Origin: Pseudomonadota bacterium
GTDB taxonomy: Bacteria > Pseudomonadota > Gammaproteobacteria > Burkholderiales > Rhodocyclaceae
Direction of reading: 5' to 3'
Length of the DNA: 64,000 nt
Assembly (NCBI GenBank): GCA_018262095.1
Contig: JAGTRW010000027.1
Span: 36,006 to 100,005 of the forward strand
The notes under the pieces were generated by a model, which was not told the origin of the DNA, ran no database searches, and saw nothing but the letters and a program-made list of their open reading frames with translations. Numbering within the stretch: position 1 is the first letter of the stretch; the number at the start of each line of letters is the position of its first letter. Of this stretch, positions 43,681 to 52,620 are shown in pieces. The position numbers and the translations under genes were made by a program.

Positions 43681-44523
43681 TCAATACGGATTTTGTCCGC
43701 CGCTGACGCGTGCTATCGATGCTTCGTCGCGCCAGGAATCGACTTTCAAAAACCCTGCCGCCGCCATCGACTCGCGAGCTTTGACCGCCTGATCGTAGCC
43801 GTGTTCAATCAACAGCCAGCCGCCGGGCAGTAAATGGTCGCGCGCGCCGGCGACGATGGCGTCGATGCACGCCATGCCGTCGCCGCCGGCGACGCCGTCG
43901 GTGAGCGCCACCTGCGGCTCGAACGGTAGTCCGTCGTTCGCCAGATGCGGGTCGCCCGCGGCGACGTAGGGCGGATTGGACACAATCAGGTCAAAGCGTT
44001 CGTCGCCGAGCGGTCGATACCAGTCGCCTTCGACAAAGCGCAGCGACGTGCCGTGTCGCTGCGCGTTGGCGCGCGCCACGGCGAGCGCCGCTGGCGACAG
44101 ATCGACGGCGGTCACCAGAGCCGAAGGCAAGCGCAGCGCCAGCACGACGGCGACGATTCCCGAACCAGTTCCCAGATCGACGATGCGCGGCGCGCGCCAA
44201 GCTGACGCCCGCCGACACGCCTCATCGACCAGCACTTCGGTATCCGGCCGCGGGATCAGTACCGCCTTTGACACGGCAAACTCGAGTCCGCAAAAAAAAG
44301 CGCTGCCAAGCAGATAGGCCAGCGGCTCACCGGCCTCGCGCCGCGCGACCAGCGCCGCGTATTGGGCGATCTGCGCGTCCGCGAGTTCGCGCTCGGGATG
44401 CGCAATGAGATCGGCATGACTGCAGCGACCGACGTGCTGCAGCAGCGCCCGCGCCTCCTGCCGGTCGATGCGCGAGCAAGCCTGCCGCCAGAGCGCGCCG
44501 ATCGCGCGCGACGCCTCGCTCAT
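43681..44523 (-). CDS. prmC: Release factor glutamine methyltransferase
   Basis: 280 residues. Methylates the GGQ glutamine of RF1 and RF2. Seen: N-terminal helical domain (GEPLAYLLGSAFFCGLEF), RPDTEVLVDEA, SAM-binding VDLGTGSGIVAVVLAL, and the catalytic NPPYVAAGDPHL. It lies three bases after prfA, which encodes one of its own substrates. Confidence 0.96.
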   Translation of the reverse strand: MSEASRAIGALWRQACSRIDRQEARALLQHVGRCSHADLIAHPERELADAQIAQYAALVARREAGEPLAYLLGSAFFCGLEFAVSKAVLIPRPDTEVLVDEACRRASAWRAPRIVDLGTGSGIVAVVLALRLPSALVTAVDLSPAALAVARANAQRHGTSLRFVEGDWYRPLGDERFDLIVSNPPYVAAGDPHLANDGLPFEPQVALTDGVAGGDGMACIDAIVAGARDHLLPGGWLLIEHGYDQAVKARESMAAAGFLKVDSWRDEASIARVSGGQNPY

Positions 44524-44526
44524 CGC

Positions 44527-45609
44527 TTATTGCGGCTCGGCCAGCGCCGCCAACTGCTCGGCCTGATGTTCGTTGGCCAGCGCGCCGACCAGTTCGTCGA
44601 GATCGCCGTCCATGATCGAATCGATCTTGTACAAGGTCAGGTTGATGCGGTGATCGGTGATCCGCCCCTGCGGAAAATTGTAGGTGCGGATGCGCTCTGA
44701 TCGATCGCCGCTGCCGACCAGGCTCTTGCGCTCGGAAGCTATCTTGGCGTGCTGTTCGCGCTCCTGTGCGTCCTTGATTCGCGCCACCAGCACCGACAGC
44801 GCCTGCGCCTTGTTCTTGTGCTGCGAGCGCCCGTCCTGGCATTCGACGACGATGCCGGTCGGCAGGTGCACGATGCGCACCGCCGAATCGGTCTTGTTGA
44901 TATGCTGGCCGCCAGCGCCCGAAGCGCGGAAGGTGTCGATGCGAATTTCGGCCGGGTTGATCTGCACGTCTTCGAGTTCGTCGGCTTCGGCCATCACCGC
45001 GACGGTACATGCCGAGGTATGGATGCGGCCCTGCGTTTCGGTTTCCGGAACGCGCTGCACGCGGTGCGCGCCCGACTCGAACTTGAGTTTCGAATAGACG
45101 CCGTTGCCGATGATTCGCGCGATCACTTCCTTGTAACCGCCGACGTCGGACGCGCTCGACGAGACGATCTCGACCTGCCAGCGCTGGCGCTCGGCAAAAC
45201 GCGAATACATGCGAAAGAGGTTACCGGCGAACAACGCTGACTCGTCGCCGCCGGTTCCGGCGCGAATTTCGAGAAAGACGTTGCGCTCGTCGTTGGCGTC
45301 CTTGGGCAGCAGCAAGCGCTGCAACTCGCTCTCGATCTGCGGCAAGCGTTCTTTGGCGGACAGCATTTCGGCTTCGGCGAGTTCCTTCATTTCCGGGTCG
45401 CCCATCATCTCCTGCGCCGACGCGAGGTCGTCGTCGGCCTGCCGCCACTGCGCGTAGAGCGCGACCACCGGGCCGAGTTCGGCGTGCTCGCGCGAGAGCT
45501 TGCGGTACTGATCCATGTCGCGCGTCGCCTCGCCGCTGGCCAGGATGCGGTCGAGCTCGTCGAGCCGGCCGACGAGGTTTTCAAGTTTGTCGCGTATGCT
45601 CTGTTTCAT
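44527..45609 (-). CDS. prfA: Peptide chain release factor 1
   Basis: 360 residues from ATG 45609 ([20 protein letters not shown]). Terminates translation at UAA and UAG. Seen: [22 protein letters not shown], the codon-recognition PET in [18 protein letters not shown], and the peptidyl-transferase [17 protein letters not shown] (GGQ). The adjacent prmC modifies that GGQ. An alternative ATG at 45615 adds two residues. Confidence 0.97.
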   Translation of the reverse strand: MKQSIRDKLENLVGRLDELDRILASGEATRDMDQYRKLSREHAELGPVVALYAQWRQADDDLASAQEMMGDPEMKELAEAEMLSAKERLPQIESELQRLLLPKDANDERNVFLEIRAGTGGDESALFAGNLFRMYSRFAERQRWQVEIVSSSASDVGGYKEVIARIIGNGVYSKLKFESGAHRVQRVPETETQGRIHTSACTVAVMAEADELEDVQINPAEIRIDTFRASGAGGQHINKTDSAVRIVHLPTGIVVECQDGRSQHKNKAQALSVLVARIKDAQEREQHAKIASERKSLVGSGDRSERIRTYNFPQGRITDHRINLTLYKIDSIMDGDLDELVGALANEHQAEQLAALAEPQ

Positions 45610-45637
45610 AGTCATTCGATCAAAAGCTACTGTTCTG

Positions 45638-45724
45638 ACCACAACGACACGACGGTCACAACGAAAAAGCCCAACAATTTGAATTTTTCGTAAGTTACGT
45701 TGTGCTCGCTGTGCCCGTTGTGGT
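45638..45724. repeat. Dispersed palindromic element, AAC subclass, copy D
   Basis: ACCACAACGACACGACGGTC on the left and GTTGTGCTCGCTGTGCCCG then CGTTGTGGT on the right form a hairpin with 9-bp perfect ends, in the hemA-prfA gap. It closely matches copy C between purD and hemF. Confidence 0.75.
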
Positions 45725-45741
45725 TAACGTCTTTCATGGCC

Positions 45742-46989
45742 CTACTCGTGATGCAGGTTGAACAGCCGCGTCGCCAGCGCCTGCAGTTCGCTGCGGTCGC
45801 CTTCGGCTTGATTCAAGGCCTGCGTCGGCGCGTGCAGGAACTTGTTGGTCAGCCGCTGCGACAGCTGATCGAGAACGCTCGCCGGATCGTCACCCTTGGC
45901 CAGCGCCTTGAGCGCGTGCTCCATTTCGTGGCGCCGCGCGCGTTCGGCCGAATCGCGTAGCGAGCGGATCACCGGAACGGTTTCACGCGTTTTGAGCCAG
46001 AGCACGAAGCTATCGACGCGCGCGGCGATGATCGCTTCGGCGTCGACCACCGCCGACTGTCTCGACTCGAGACCCGACTCGACAACCTGTGCGAGATCAT
46101 CGACGGTGTAGAGAAAAACGTCGTCGAGTTCGCCAACCTCAAGCTCGACGTCGCGCGGTACCGCCAGATCGACCATGAAAATCGGCCGGTGACGGCGCGC
46201 GCGAATCGCGCGCTCGACCAGCCCCAGGCCAATGATCGGCAACTGGCTGGCGGTGCAGGAAACGACGATGTCGAACTCCGGCAAGCGCTCGCCGACTTCT
46301 TCGAGGCGGATCGCGGTCGCACCGAAACGCTCGGCGAGTTCGCGGCCACGGTCGATCGTGCGGTTGGCGATGACGATCTGCCTGGGCTTTTTCGCCGCGA
46401 AGTGCGTCGCGCACAATTCGATCATTTCGCCGGCGCCGATGAACAGCACGCGCTGATCGGCGATGCGCTCGAAGATGCGCTCGGCGAGCCGCACCGCGGC
46501 GGCCGCCATCGACACGATATTGCTGCCGATGGCGGTGGTCGAACGCACGTCCTTGGCCACCGCGAACGAATTCTGGAACAGCTTGTTGAGCGTCACGCCA
46601 AGCGTCCCGGCCTCCCTGGCGATACGCACCGCTTCCTTCATCTGGCCGAGGATCTGCGGCTCGCCAAGCACCATCGAATCGAGTCCGCTGGCGACGCGAA
46701 AAGCGTGGCGCACCGCGTCGCGATCCGGATGCGTGTAGAGATACGGTTCAAGATCGTGGCCGGACAGACGCCGGTAGTCGCCGAGCCAGGCGATCACCGC
46801 TTGCGGCGACTGCGCCTCAAGGTAAAGCTCGGTGCGATTGCAGGTCGACAGGATCGCCGCCTCGTGCACGCGTCCGCCGCTCGCCAGATCGGCGAGCGCG
46901 CGGCGCAACTCTTCGGCATGAAACGCCAGCTGCTCGCGTACCGAGAGCGGCGCCGTGCGGTGATTGATGCCGAGAGTAAAAAGCGCCAT
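45742..46989 (-). CDS. hemA: Glutamyl-tRNA reductase
   Basis: 415 residues from ATG 46989 ([23 protein letters not shown]). First step of C5-pathway haem synthesis. Seen: catalytic cysteine in [26 protein letters not shown], the NADPH-binding [14 protein letters not shown], and [12 protein letters not shown]. It heads the hemA-prfA-prmC-grxD group. The longer open frame upstream of the chosen start is not conserved-looking. Confidence 0.97.
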   Translation of the reverse strand: MALFTLGINHRTAPLSVREQLAFHAEELRRALADLASGGRVHEAAILSTCNRTELYLEAQSPQAVIAWLGDYRRLSGHDLEPYLYTHPDRDAVRHAFRVASGLDSMVLGEPQILGQMKEAVRIAREAGTLGVTLNKLFQNSFAVAKDVRSTTAIGSNIVSMAAAAVRLAERIFERIADQRVLFIGAGEMIELCATHFAAKKPRQIVIANRTIDRGRELAERFGATAIRLEEVGERLPEFDIVVSCTASQLPIIGLGLVERAIRARRHRPIFMVDLAVPRDVELEVGELDDVFLYTVDDLAQVVESGLESRQSAVVDAEAIIAARVDSFVLWLKTRETVPVIRSLRDSAERARRHEMEHALKALAKGDDPASVLDQLSQRLTNKFLHAPTQALNQAEGDRSELQALATRLFNLHHE

Positions 46990-47477
46990 GCGATGAGCGT
47001 CGGTTAGGGTTGGCTGTCGGCACGAAAGAAGACCGAAACGGCGGCAAATGGAACCGGCGATTATAGCACCCGCTCCGGCGCTCCCCGGAATAACGCTGAT
47101 CGCGCCGGTCATTCATCGATCAACAACCCATGTCGCGAGCATGGTAAGCAACGCCCTGCTGTCTCTCAGAACGCCGACCGGATCGGCGTTAGGAGACCGT
47201 TCGACGGCCCCAGGGCGTGTCGGAGGAAGCCTGAGCCGACCGCTCGAGTACTGAAAAATACCGCGAGCGGCGTAGCAAGAATTCCCGCCCCGGTACGTTC
47301 GGACACCCGAGCGGAGCGCTTCATTACCCGAGGGACCATTTCTCATGTCTTGGTGAATTCTTATCATGCGTGAAGCTTGGATCGACGGGATATGATTTGC
47401 GCTGATGCATGGATGTCTGTCCGAAACACCAAGATTGCAGCGAGAGATCGCTCAACGCACATACGAAAGGATCCACA
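46990..47477. other. 488-base gap with repeat arm and small hairpin
   Basis: This gap holds the hemA 5' region, the left 28-bp inverted repeat (47145-47172) and, touching it, a perfect hairpin AACGCCGA-N5-TCGGCGTT (47170-47190). The remainder has lower GC than the flanking genes. A minus-strand open frame at 47113-47367 runs through it, but lacks any recognisable domain. Confidence 0.6.
47145..47172 (+). repeat. Left arm of a 28-bp inverted repeat flanking the SDR gene
   Basis: Begins TAAGCAACGCCCTGCTGTCT and is perfectly complementary in inverted orientation to 48345-48372. Similarity extends about 15 bases further outward with a few mismatches (GTCGCGAGCATG versus GTCGCAAGCATG). It is probably a relic of mobile-element-driven duplication. 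Confidence 0.8.
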
Positions 47478-48251
47478 ATGAAATCTCATACCGGAGTTGG
47501 CCAGCGGACTGCAGTAGTCACAGGATGTGCCGCGCCTCGCGGGATCGGTTTGGCAGTAGCACGCCGATATGCTCAAGAAGGATGGGCGGTCGCAATGCTC
47601 GATATCGATGAAGTTGCTCTGAAGATTGCCGCAGAGAAAGTGAAATCCGAGTTCGGCCAACCCGTTCTCGCAATACACTGCAACATTGGCGACAAAAAGT
47701 CGGTCGATGCAGCGGCTCAGACCGTCAAGGAATCCAATATGCCCGCCGTCGGTGCCGTTGCCAACGTCGCCGGTATTGCTTCCCCATCGTCTTTCCTGGA
47801 ACTCTCCTTGGACGAATGGAACCGGGTCTACGCCATCAACTGCACCGGTTCGTTCCTCGTTTGCCAGGCATTTATCCCGCAGATGATCGCCGGCGGCTAC
47901 GGACGCGTCGTCAATATGTCCTCGGTCACCGCACAGCACGGCGGGGGTGTATTTTCGAAGACGTCCTATGCAGCTGCGAAGGCGGGCGTTATCGGCCTGA
48001 CGCGAGGCCTGGCCCGGGAGTTCGCACAATACGGCATCACCGCAAACGCGATCTGCCCGGGTGTTGTCGATACCGACATCCGCGTCGGCTCAACACCTGA
48101 AAATGAGGCGAAGCTGTCCGAAGCGGTCCCGATGAGACGCCAGTGCAAGCCGGAAGAGGTCGCGGCACTGTACGTATGGCTTTCCAGTGGAGACGCCGGA
48201 TACATCACCGGGACGACGCAGAATATTAACGGAGGGGCTTATATCGCCTAA
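47478..48251 (+). CDS. Short-chain dehydrogenase in a repeat-bounded island
   Basis: 257 residues, classical SDR: TAVVTGCAAPRGIGLAVARRYA (nucleotide loop; extra AP before RGIG), LDIDE favouring NAD, NVAGIASP, catalytic Ser in NMSSVTAQHGG, SKTSYAAAKAGVIGL (YxxxK), and NGGAYIA at the end. It resembles FabG/gluconate- or sugar-alcohol-type dehydrogenases. Codon use is less GC-rich than in neighbouring genes. It lies between inverted repeats and next to a transposase remnant, so recent acquisition is likely. Could serve the sugar module at 49.9-57.4 kb, but that is inference. Confidence 0.88.
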   Translation: MKSHTGVGQRTAVVTGCAAPRGIGLAVARRYAQEGWAVAMLDIDEVALKIAAEKVKSEFGQPVLAIHCNIGDKKSVDAAAQTVKESNMPAVGAVANVAGIASPSSFLELSLDEWNRVYAINCTGSFLVCQAFIPQMIAGGYGRVVNMSSVTAQHGGGVFSKTSYAAAKAGVIGLTRGLAREFAQYGITANAICPGVVDTDIRVGSTPENEAKLSEAVPMRRQCKPEEVAALYVWLSSGDAGYITGTTQNINGGAYIA

Positions 48252-48344
48252 CCCGGCTCAAGACTCGAACAGCTCGGTCGCCGGCCGGAAAATGTCGAAC
48301 AGCAGGACCGTCGAGAACGGTCCCCAAACGATGATCCGGGCGGT

Positions 48345-48372
48345 GTTCTGAGAGACAGCAGGGCGTTGCTTA
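48345..48372 (-). repeat. Right arm of the 28-bp inverted repeat
   Basis: Exact reverse complement of 47145-47172, lying 94 bases after the SDR stop and directly before the ISAs1-type transposase remnant. Confidence 0.8.
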
Positions 48373-48388
48373 ACATGCTTGCGACTGA

Positions 48389-48867
48389 TTTCTTTCGCTG
48401 AAGAACGGAACGCCACCGCACGATACGTTTGGCGCGGTCTTTCGGGTCCTGGATGCCAAGGTATTCGAGCGTTGTTTTCGGCAGTGGGTAGCCAGCCTTG
48501 TCGGCGTGGCCGAAGGGGTCGTGGCGCTCGACGGCAAGACGGTGAGAGGATCGAAGGACGGCGCGAATACGGCGCTGCGTCTGGTTAGCGCTTACGCTTC
48601 GGCGCGGGGCGTCTGGCTGGGGCAGGAAGGCGGCACGGGGTTCTTGATGTCACTTTCCGCGCGGACGACTGCCGCGTCAGCAAAGGTCATGCCGCGCAAA
48701 ATCTCAGTGCCATCCGCAAGTTCGCGCTCGCCGCCTTGCGTACCGACACCCAGCACCCAACCATCAACCTGCGTCGCCGTCGAAAATTCGCCGACCGTCG
48801 CGCTGACTATCGCGCAACACGCATCGGAATCAAACTTCAACAAACCGCAGCACCTTCTGCGTCATGA
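48389..48867 (+). pseudogene. Decayed ISAs1-family transposase
   Basis: Two transposase pieces in different frames. The 5' piece (48389 to about 48630) reads FLSLKNGTPPHDTFGAVF, then VFERCFRQWVASLVGVAEG, then VVALDGKTVRGSKDGANTAL and LVSAYASARGVWLGQE; the DGK region carries the first catalytic Asp. The 3' piece (48646-48867) reads DVTFRADDCRVSKGHAAQNL then SAIRKFALAALRTDTQHP and ends at a TGA. The N-terminus and about half a kilobase of the middle are missing, and the usual RED of the 3' motif is RAD. It cannot be active. Confidence 0.85.
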
Positions 48868-48940
48868 CGTTTGCGTGTGCGATTGCCGTGTGACCGCGCC
48901 AGGCCTCGCCGCCGCCGCGATCGATGCCAGGCGACCCGCC

Positions 48941-49837
48941 TCAAACGCCCTGCCCCGCTGCGACCTCGGCGCGGAACCAGGCGACGAATTGCGTGACTTC
49001 GACGCGGCTCGCATGCCGCTCCGGATAGACGATGAAATGCGCGCGCACTGGCAGCGACCAGGCCGGATGAAAAACCGGGCGCAAAGCTCCGCTGGCAATG
49101 TGCTGCGCTGCGATCCGCTCGCTTTCGAGCGCAATTCCCAGCCCCTGCACGGCGGCTTCAAGCGACAGGTTGGCACGGTCGAAACGAAAGGCAAAACGCT
49201 CCGGCGTGCCGATCAGGCCCTGGCTGGCAAACCATGCTGGCCATTGCACGACGCTCACGGTCGATTGAATCAAGGGGCTATTGAGCATATCGGCCGGCAC
49301 CTGAATCGGCTGGCGCGCCAGCAGCTCGGGACTGGCCAGCGGCAGGATGCGTTCCTCGAAGACCGGTTCGACGAGCAGATTGGGCCAGTCCGGGATGCCG
49401 TAACGGATGTCGATATCGACCTGACCGAGAGCAAAATCCGAATGGTTGGGCGAGGCCGAGAGCGAAAACGAGATTCCCGGATAGCTGCGCGCAAAGCCGC
49501 TCAAGCGCGGCATCAACCACAGACTGGCGAAGCTCGGACTCGAATGCACGTGCAAGGTGTTACGCACGCCCTTACGCACATCGTTGGTGGCGCTGCCGAT
49601 CGCGCCGATCGCCCCGGCAACGCGCTTGAGATAAGCCTCGCCGGCATCGGACAGAACGATCCCGCGCGAAGTGCGCTCGAACAACAGCACGCCGAGGAAT
49701 TGTTCGAGATTGGCGATCTGATGGCTGACCGCCGAAGGCGTCAAATTGAGCTCATCGGCGGCGCGTGCGAAGCTCAAGCGGCGCGCGACGGTCTCGAAAC
49801 TGAGCAGTGCCGAAAGCTGCGGCAGGTCGGATCTCAT
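48941..49837 (-). CDS. LysR-family regulator, GcvA-like
   Basis: 298 residues. N-terminal winged helix (LSALLSFETVARRLSFARAADELNLTPSAVSHQI..., in parts) and a type 2 binding-protein effector domain (HVHSSPSFASLWLMPRL, IRYGIPDWPNLLVEPVFEE). It most resembles the GcvA/AmpR subgroup. It is divergent from the kinase/TRAP/transketolase module, so it probably controls that module in response to an intermediate. Confidence 0.9.
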   Translation of the reverse strand: MRSDLPQLSALLSFETVARRLSFARAADELNLTPSAVSHQIANLEQFLGVLLFERTSRGIVLSDAGEAYLKRVAGAIGAIGSATNDVRKGVRNTLHVHSSPSFASLWLMPRLSGFARSYPGISFSLSASPNHSDFALGQVDIDIRYGIPDWPNLLVEPVFEERILPLASPELLARQPIQVPADMLNSPLIQSTVSVVQWPAWFASQGLIGTPERFAFRFDRANLSLEAAVQGLGIALESERIAAQHIASGALRPVFHPAWSLPVRAHFIVYPERHASRVEVTQFVAWFRAEVAAGQGV

Positions 49838-49860
49838 GCCGAGTTACCGCATGAAGAAAT

Positions 49861-49876
49861 TTCACTCGCGAATGAA
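49861..49876. promoter_or_regulatory. Candidate LysR operator in the divergent gap
   Basis: TTCACTCGCGAATGAA is a 16-bp dyad with one mismatch pair and a TCGCGA centre, in the 118-base gap between the LysR start and the module. LysR proteins typically bind such dyads (T-N11-A type) near their own promoters. Confidence 0.4.
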
Positions 49877-49955
49877 TTTATAGCGTTTGCGCTCATGTAA
49901 ATCATCGCCGAATATTACCCTCGAATTCTCCCCAACGTCGACAAGGACTACTCAA

Positions 49956-50784
49956 ATGTTACTTGCAGATCGCGTAGCAATCATCACCGGCGGCGCCTGC
50001 GTCTTCCTCGCCGGCAACCTGGCCAAGTACCGCCTATACCGAGCCTTTCGACGAGAGCGCGTTCACCGCCGCCCAAGCCCAGCAATTCGCCCGCTGGCTC
50101 GCCGACAGCGGGCTGGGCTGTTACGCCTTCTCGTCGCACATCGACCTCGGCCGCGACGACGCGATCAGCGTTTTCTGCGGCCGCATGGACTTTGCCGCGC
50201 GGCTCGGCGCCAAGGTGATCAATACCAACGCCGCGGCGCGCCGCAACGCCACCGGCTTCTTCAACAATATCAAGGCGCTGGCGCGCCATGCCGAACAGCT
50301 GGGAATGATCATCGGCCTTGAGAACCCGGGCGACGGCAGCGACAACCTGTTCAACACCGCGAGCGACGGGATTCTGCTGCTCGACGCGGTCGGCAATGCC
50401 AACGTTCGCCTCAACTACGACGCCGGCAACACCATCTCGCACCGCCCGCAGAAGAACATCGGCGGCGTCGTTCCGGCGACCGACGCGCTGCTGGCGATGC
50501 CCGCTTGCGCGCACGTTCATATCAAGGACGTTCGCGTCACCGACGACGGCTATTTCTTCACGCCGATCGGCCAGGGCGACATCGACTGCGCGGCGATCCT
50601 GAACGCGCTGGCGGCGACCGACCTCAATTGCTCGATCGAAATGCCGCTGCGCCTGCATCGCGCGCCCAACGCCCAGCCGCAACGCAAGCCCGAACCGGTG
50701 CCACTGGCCGTGCTCGAGACGGCGATCGGCGAATCGCTGGCCTTCGTCAAGCGCCAGCTCGGCATCACCAAGGAGAACGCATGA
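49956..50784 (+). pseudogene. SDR N-terminus fused out of frame to a truncated sugar isomerase
   Basis: ATG 49956 encodes MLLADRVAIITGGA, the start of an SDR, and then breaks into another gene. From about 50038 a different frame encodes a xylose-isomerase-like TIM-barrel protein: TEPFDESAFTAAQAQQFARW, LGCYAFSSHIDLGRDDAI, then from ATG 50185 MDFAARLGAKVINTNAAARR, GLENPGDGSDNLFN, NYDAGNTISHRP, HVHIKDV and GQGDID. These are sugar phosphate isomerase/epimerase motifs with metal-ligand Glu, Asp and His. The isomerase lacks roughly its first 50 or more residues. A 199-residue product from ATG 50185 is possible but would miss the first barrel strands. dhaK starts four bases before this ORF's stop, so coupling survives. 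Confidence 0.8.
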
Positions 50785-51791
50785 ACCGCGTCATCAACGA
50801 TCCCGACCAGGTGGTCGAAGACATGCTCAAGGGACTGCTGCGCGCCCACCCCGAACTTGAGGCGACGATCGGCAATCCGCGCGTGATCAAGCACCGCGAC
50901 GCGCCGCAGGCAGGCAAGGTGGGCATCGTCACCGGCGGCGGTTCGGGCCACGAACCGGCGTTTCTCGGCTACGTCGGCGCAAACCTGGTCGATGCGGTCG
51001 CCGTCGGCGAGATCTTCTCGTCGCCGACCGCCAAGAGCTTCTTCGACGCGATCAAGGCCGCCGACGGCGGCGCCGGCGTCGCCTGCCTTTACGGCAACTA
51101 CGCCGGCGACAACATGAACGTCAAGATGGCGCTCAAGATGGCCGAGCGTGCCGGAATCCGCGTCATGACCGTGGTCGCCAACGACGACGTCGCTTCGGCA
51201 CCCAAGGGCGACGAAGCGCGCCGGCGCGGGGTGGCCGGTGAAATCCTGATGTGGAAGACCGCCGCCGCGTGCGCCGCACAGGGCGGCACGCTCGAGCAGG
51301 TGATCGACGTCGCGCAGCGCACCATCGCACAGACGCGCAGCATCGGCATCGGCCTGTCGTCGTGCACCATCCCGGCGGTCGGCAAGGCCAATTTTCATAT
51401 CGAAGACGGCAGCATGGAAGTCGGCATCGGCCACCACGGCGAGCCGGGAATTTCGGTCAGCGCGATCACGCCCGCCGCAACCATGGCCAGGACCATGGTC
51501 GAGGCGATCGTCGGCGACCTGCCGTTCGGTCGCGGCGACCGCGTCGCCGTGCTGATCTCGGGGCTCGGTGCGACGCCGCTGATGGAGCAGTACATCCTCT
51601 ACGGCAGCGTCGCCGAACTGCTCGCCGACGCCGGCATCGAAGTCGTCGTTCCACTCGTCGGCAACTTCTTCACTTCGCTCGAGATGATGGGCGTCACGCT
51701 GTCGGTACTCAAGCTCGACGACGAGCTCGAAAGCGCCATGCGCTACCCGTGCGTGGCTATCGGTCTAACGGTCAGCAAGGAGCCTCTATGA
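50781..51791 (+). CDS. dhaK: Dihydroxyacetone kinase-type subunit DhaK
   Basis: 336 residues. Sugar-binding subunit. Seen: GIVTGGGSGHEPAFLGYVG, VACLYGNYAGDNMNVKMA, and the substrate-anchoring histidine in EVGIGHHGEPGI. Family members bind dihydroxyacetone or related ketoses (for example erythrulose) as a hemiaminal. No PTS subunit DhaM is present, so ATP bound by DhaL is the likely phosphoryl donor. It overlaps dhaL by four bases. Real substrate unknown. Confidence 0.92.
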   Translation: MNRVINDPDQVVEDMLKGLLRAHPELEATIGNPRVIKHRDAPQAGKVGIVTGGGSGHEPAFLGYVGANLVDAVAVGEIFSSPTAKSFFDAIKAADGGAGVACLYGNYAGDNMNVKMALKMAERAGIRVMTVVANDDVASAPKGDEARRRGVAGEILMWKTAAACAAQGGTLEQVIDVAQRTIAQTRSIGIGLSSCTIPAVGKANFHIEDGSMEVGIGHHGEPGISVSAITPAATMARTMVEAIVGDLPFGRGDRVAVLISGLGATPLMEQYILYGSVAELLADAGIEVVVPLVGNFFTSLEMMGVTLSVLKLDDELESAMRYPCVAIGLTVSKEPL

Positions 51792-52438
51792 AAACCGAGA
51801 TCGAACTGGGAAGCGCCGGCGCGGTGGTGCTCGACCTGATCGCGACGATCAACGAGAACCGCGCCTACCTCTCCGAAATCGACGGCGCGATCGGCGACGG
51901 CGACCACGGCATCAATATGAGCAAGGGCTTCTCGCAGTGCCGCGATGCGTTGCTCGCGCAACCGACGCTGCCTGGCCTGGCCGAATCCTTCGACGCGCTG
52001 GCGATGACGCTGCTCGACGGCATCGGCGGCTCGATGGGGCCGCTCTACGGCAGCGTCTTCATGGGCTTTGCCGAAACGCTCGCCGGTCACCAGCGGCTGG
52101 ACGCGCAGCTCTTCGGCCAGGCGCTGGCGCAAGCCGTCGCCGACGTGCAATCGGTCGGCAACGCCCAGGTCGGCGACAAGACGCTGATGGATACGCTGAT
52201 TCCGGCGCGCGACGCCTACCTGGCCGCGCTGTCGCAAGGCGAAGATTTTCACACGGCGCTTGGCGGGATGGTCGCCGCAGCCGAAGCCGGCTGGCAATCG
52301 ACCAAGGCGCTGCAGGCGCGAATCGGACGTGCCGCGCGCCTGGGCGAGCGTTCGATCGGCGTTCTCGACGCCGGAGCGACCTCGTGCTTCCTGCTGCTGC
52401 GCACGCTGGGCAGTTCGCTGCAAAGCCGCCTGGTTTAG
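51788..52438 (+). CDS. dhaL: Dihydroxyacetone kinase-type subunit DhaL
   Basis: 216 residues. ATP/ADP-binding all-helical subunit. Seen: SEIDGAIGDGDHGINMSKGF (the two metal-binding Asp), GGSMGPLYGSVFMGFA, DKTLMDTLIPARDAY, and ARLGERSIGVLDAGATS (usually RASYLGERSIGHQDPGATS). In PTS-type systems DhaL holds ADP permanently; in ATP-type systems it exchanges nucleotide. Without dhaM the second mode is expected. A 182-base gap separates it from dctP. Confidence 0.92.
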   Translation: MKTEIELGSAGAVVLDLIATINENRAYLSEIDGAIGDGDHGINMSKGFSQCRDALLAQPTLPGLAESFDALAMTLLDGIGGSMGPLYGSVFMGFAETLAGHQRLDAQLFGQALAQAVADVQSVGNAQVGDKTLMDTLIPARDAYLAALSQGEDFHTALGGMVAAAEAGWQSTKALQARIGRAARLGERSIGVLDAGATSCFLLLRTLGSSLQSRLV

Positions 52439-52620
52439 CAGCGCGCCGATGAGCTACCCTGTCCGTCGTGCCGATGCCATCCTGTTCTTTGCAACCCGGC
52501 GGTCAGCGTATGCCATGGGACCGTAACCAAACTCAACGAGGGGGATGCTGATTTACTGCTAGCAAGCTGTTTTGCGTCGCGTAGTGCCGTAGTTCTTTCA
52601 AAAAAACCTAGGAGGGTATT

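Noticed and set aside
47113..47367. Small minus-strand gene in the hemA-SDR gap
   Set aside because: No recognised domain, basic low-complexity content, and it crosses the inverted-repeat arm.
48506..49900. 464-codon plus-strand open frame beginning with transposase-like sequence
   Set aside because: Only its first 40 or so codons are transposase; it then runs through the frame-shifted part of the relic and antisense to lysR.
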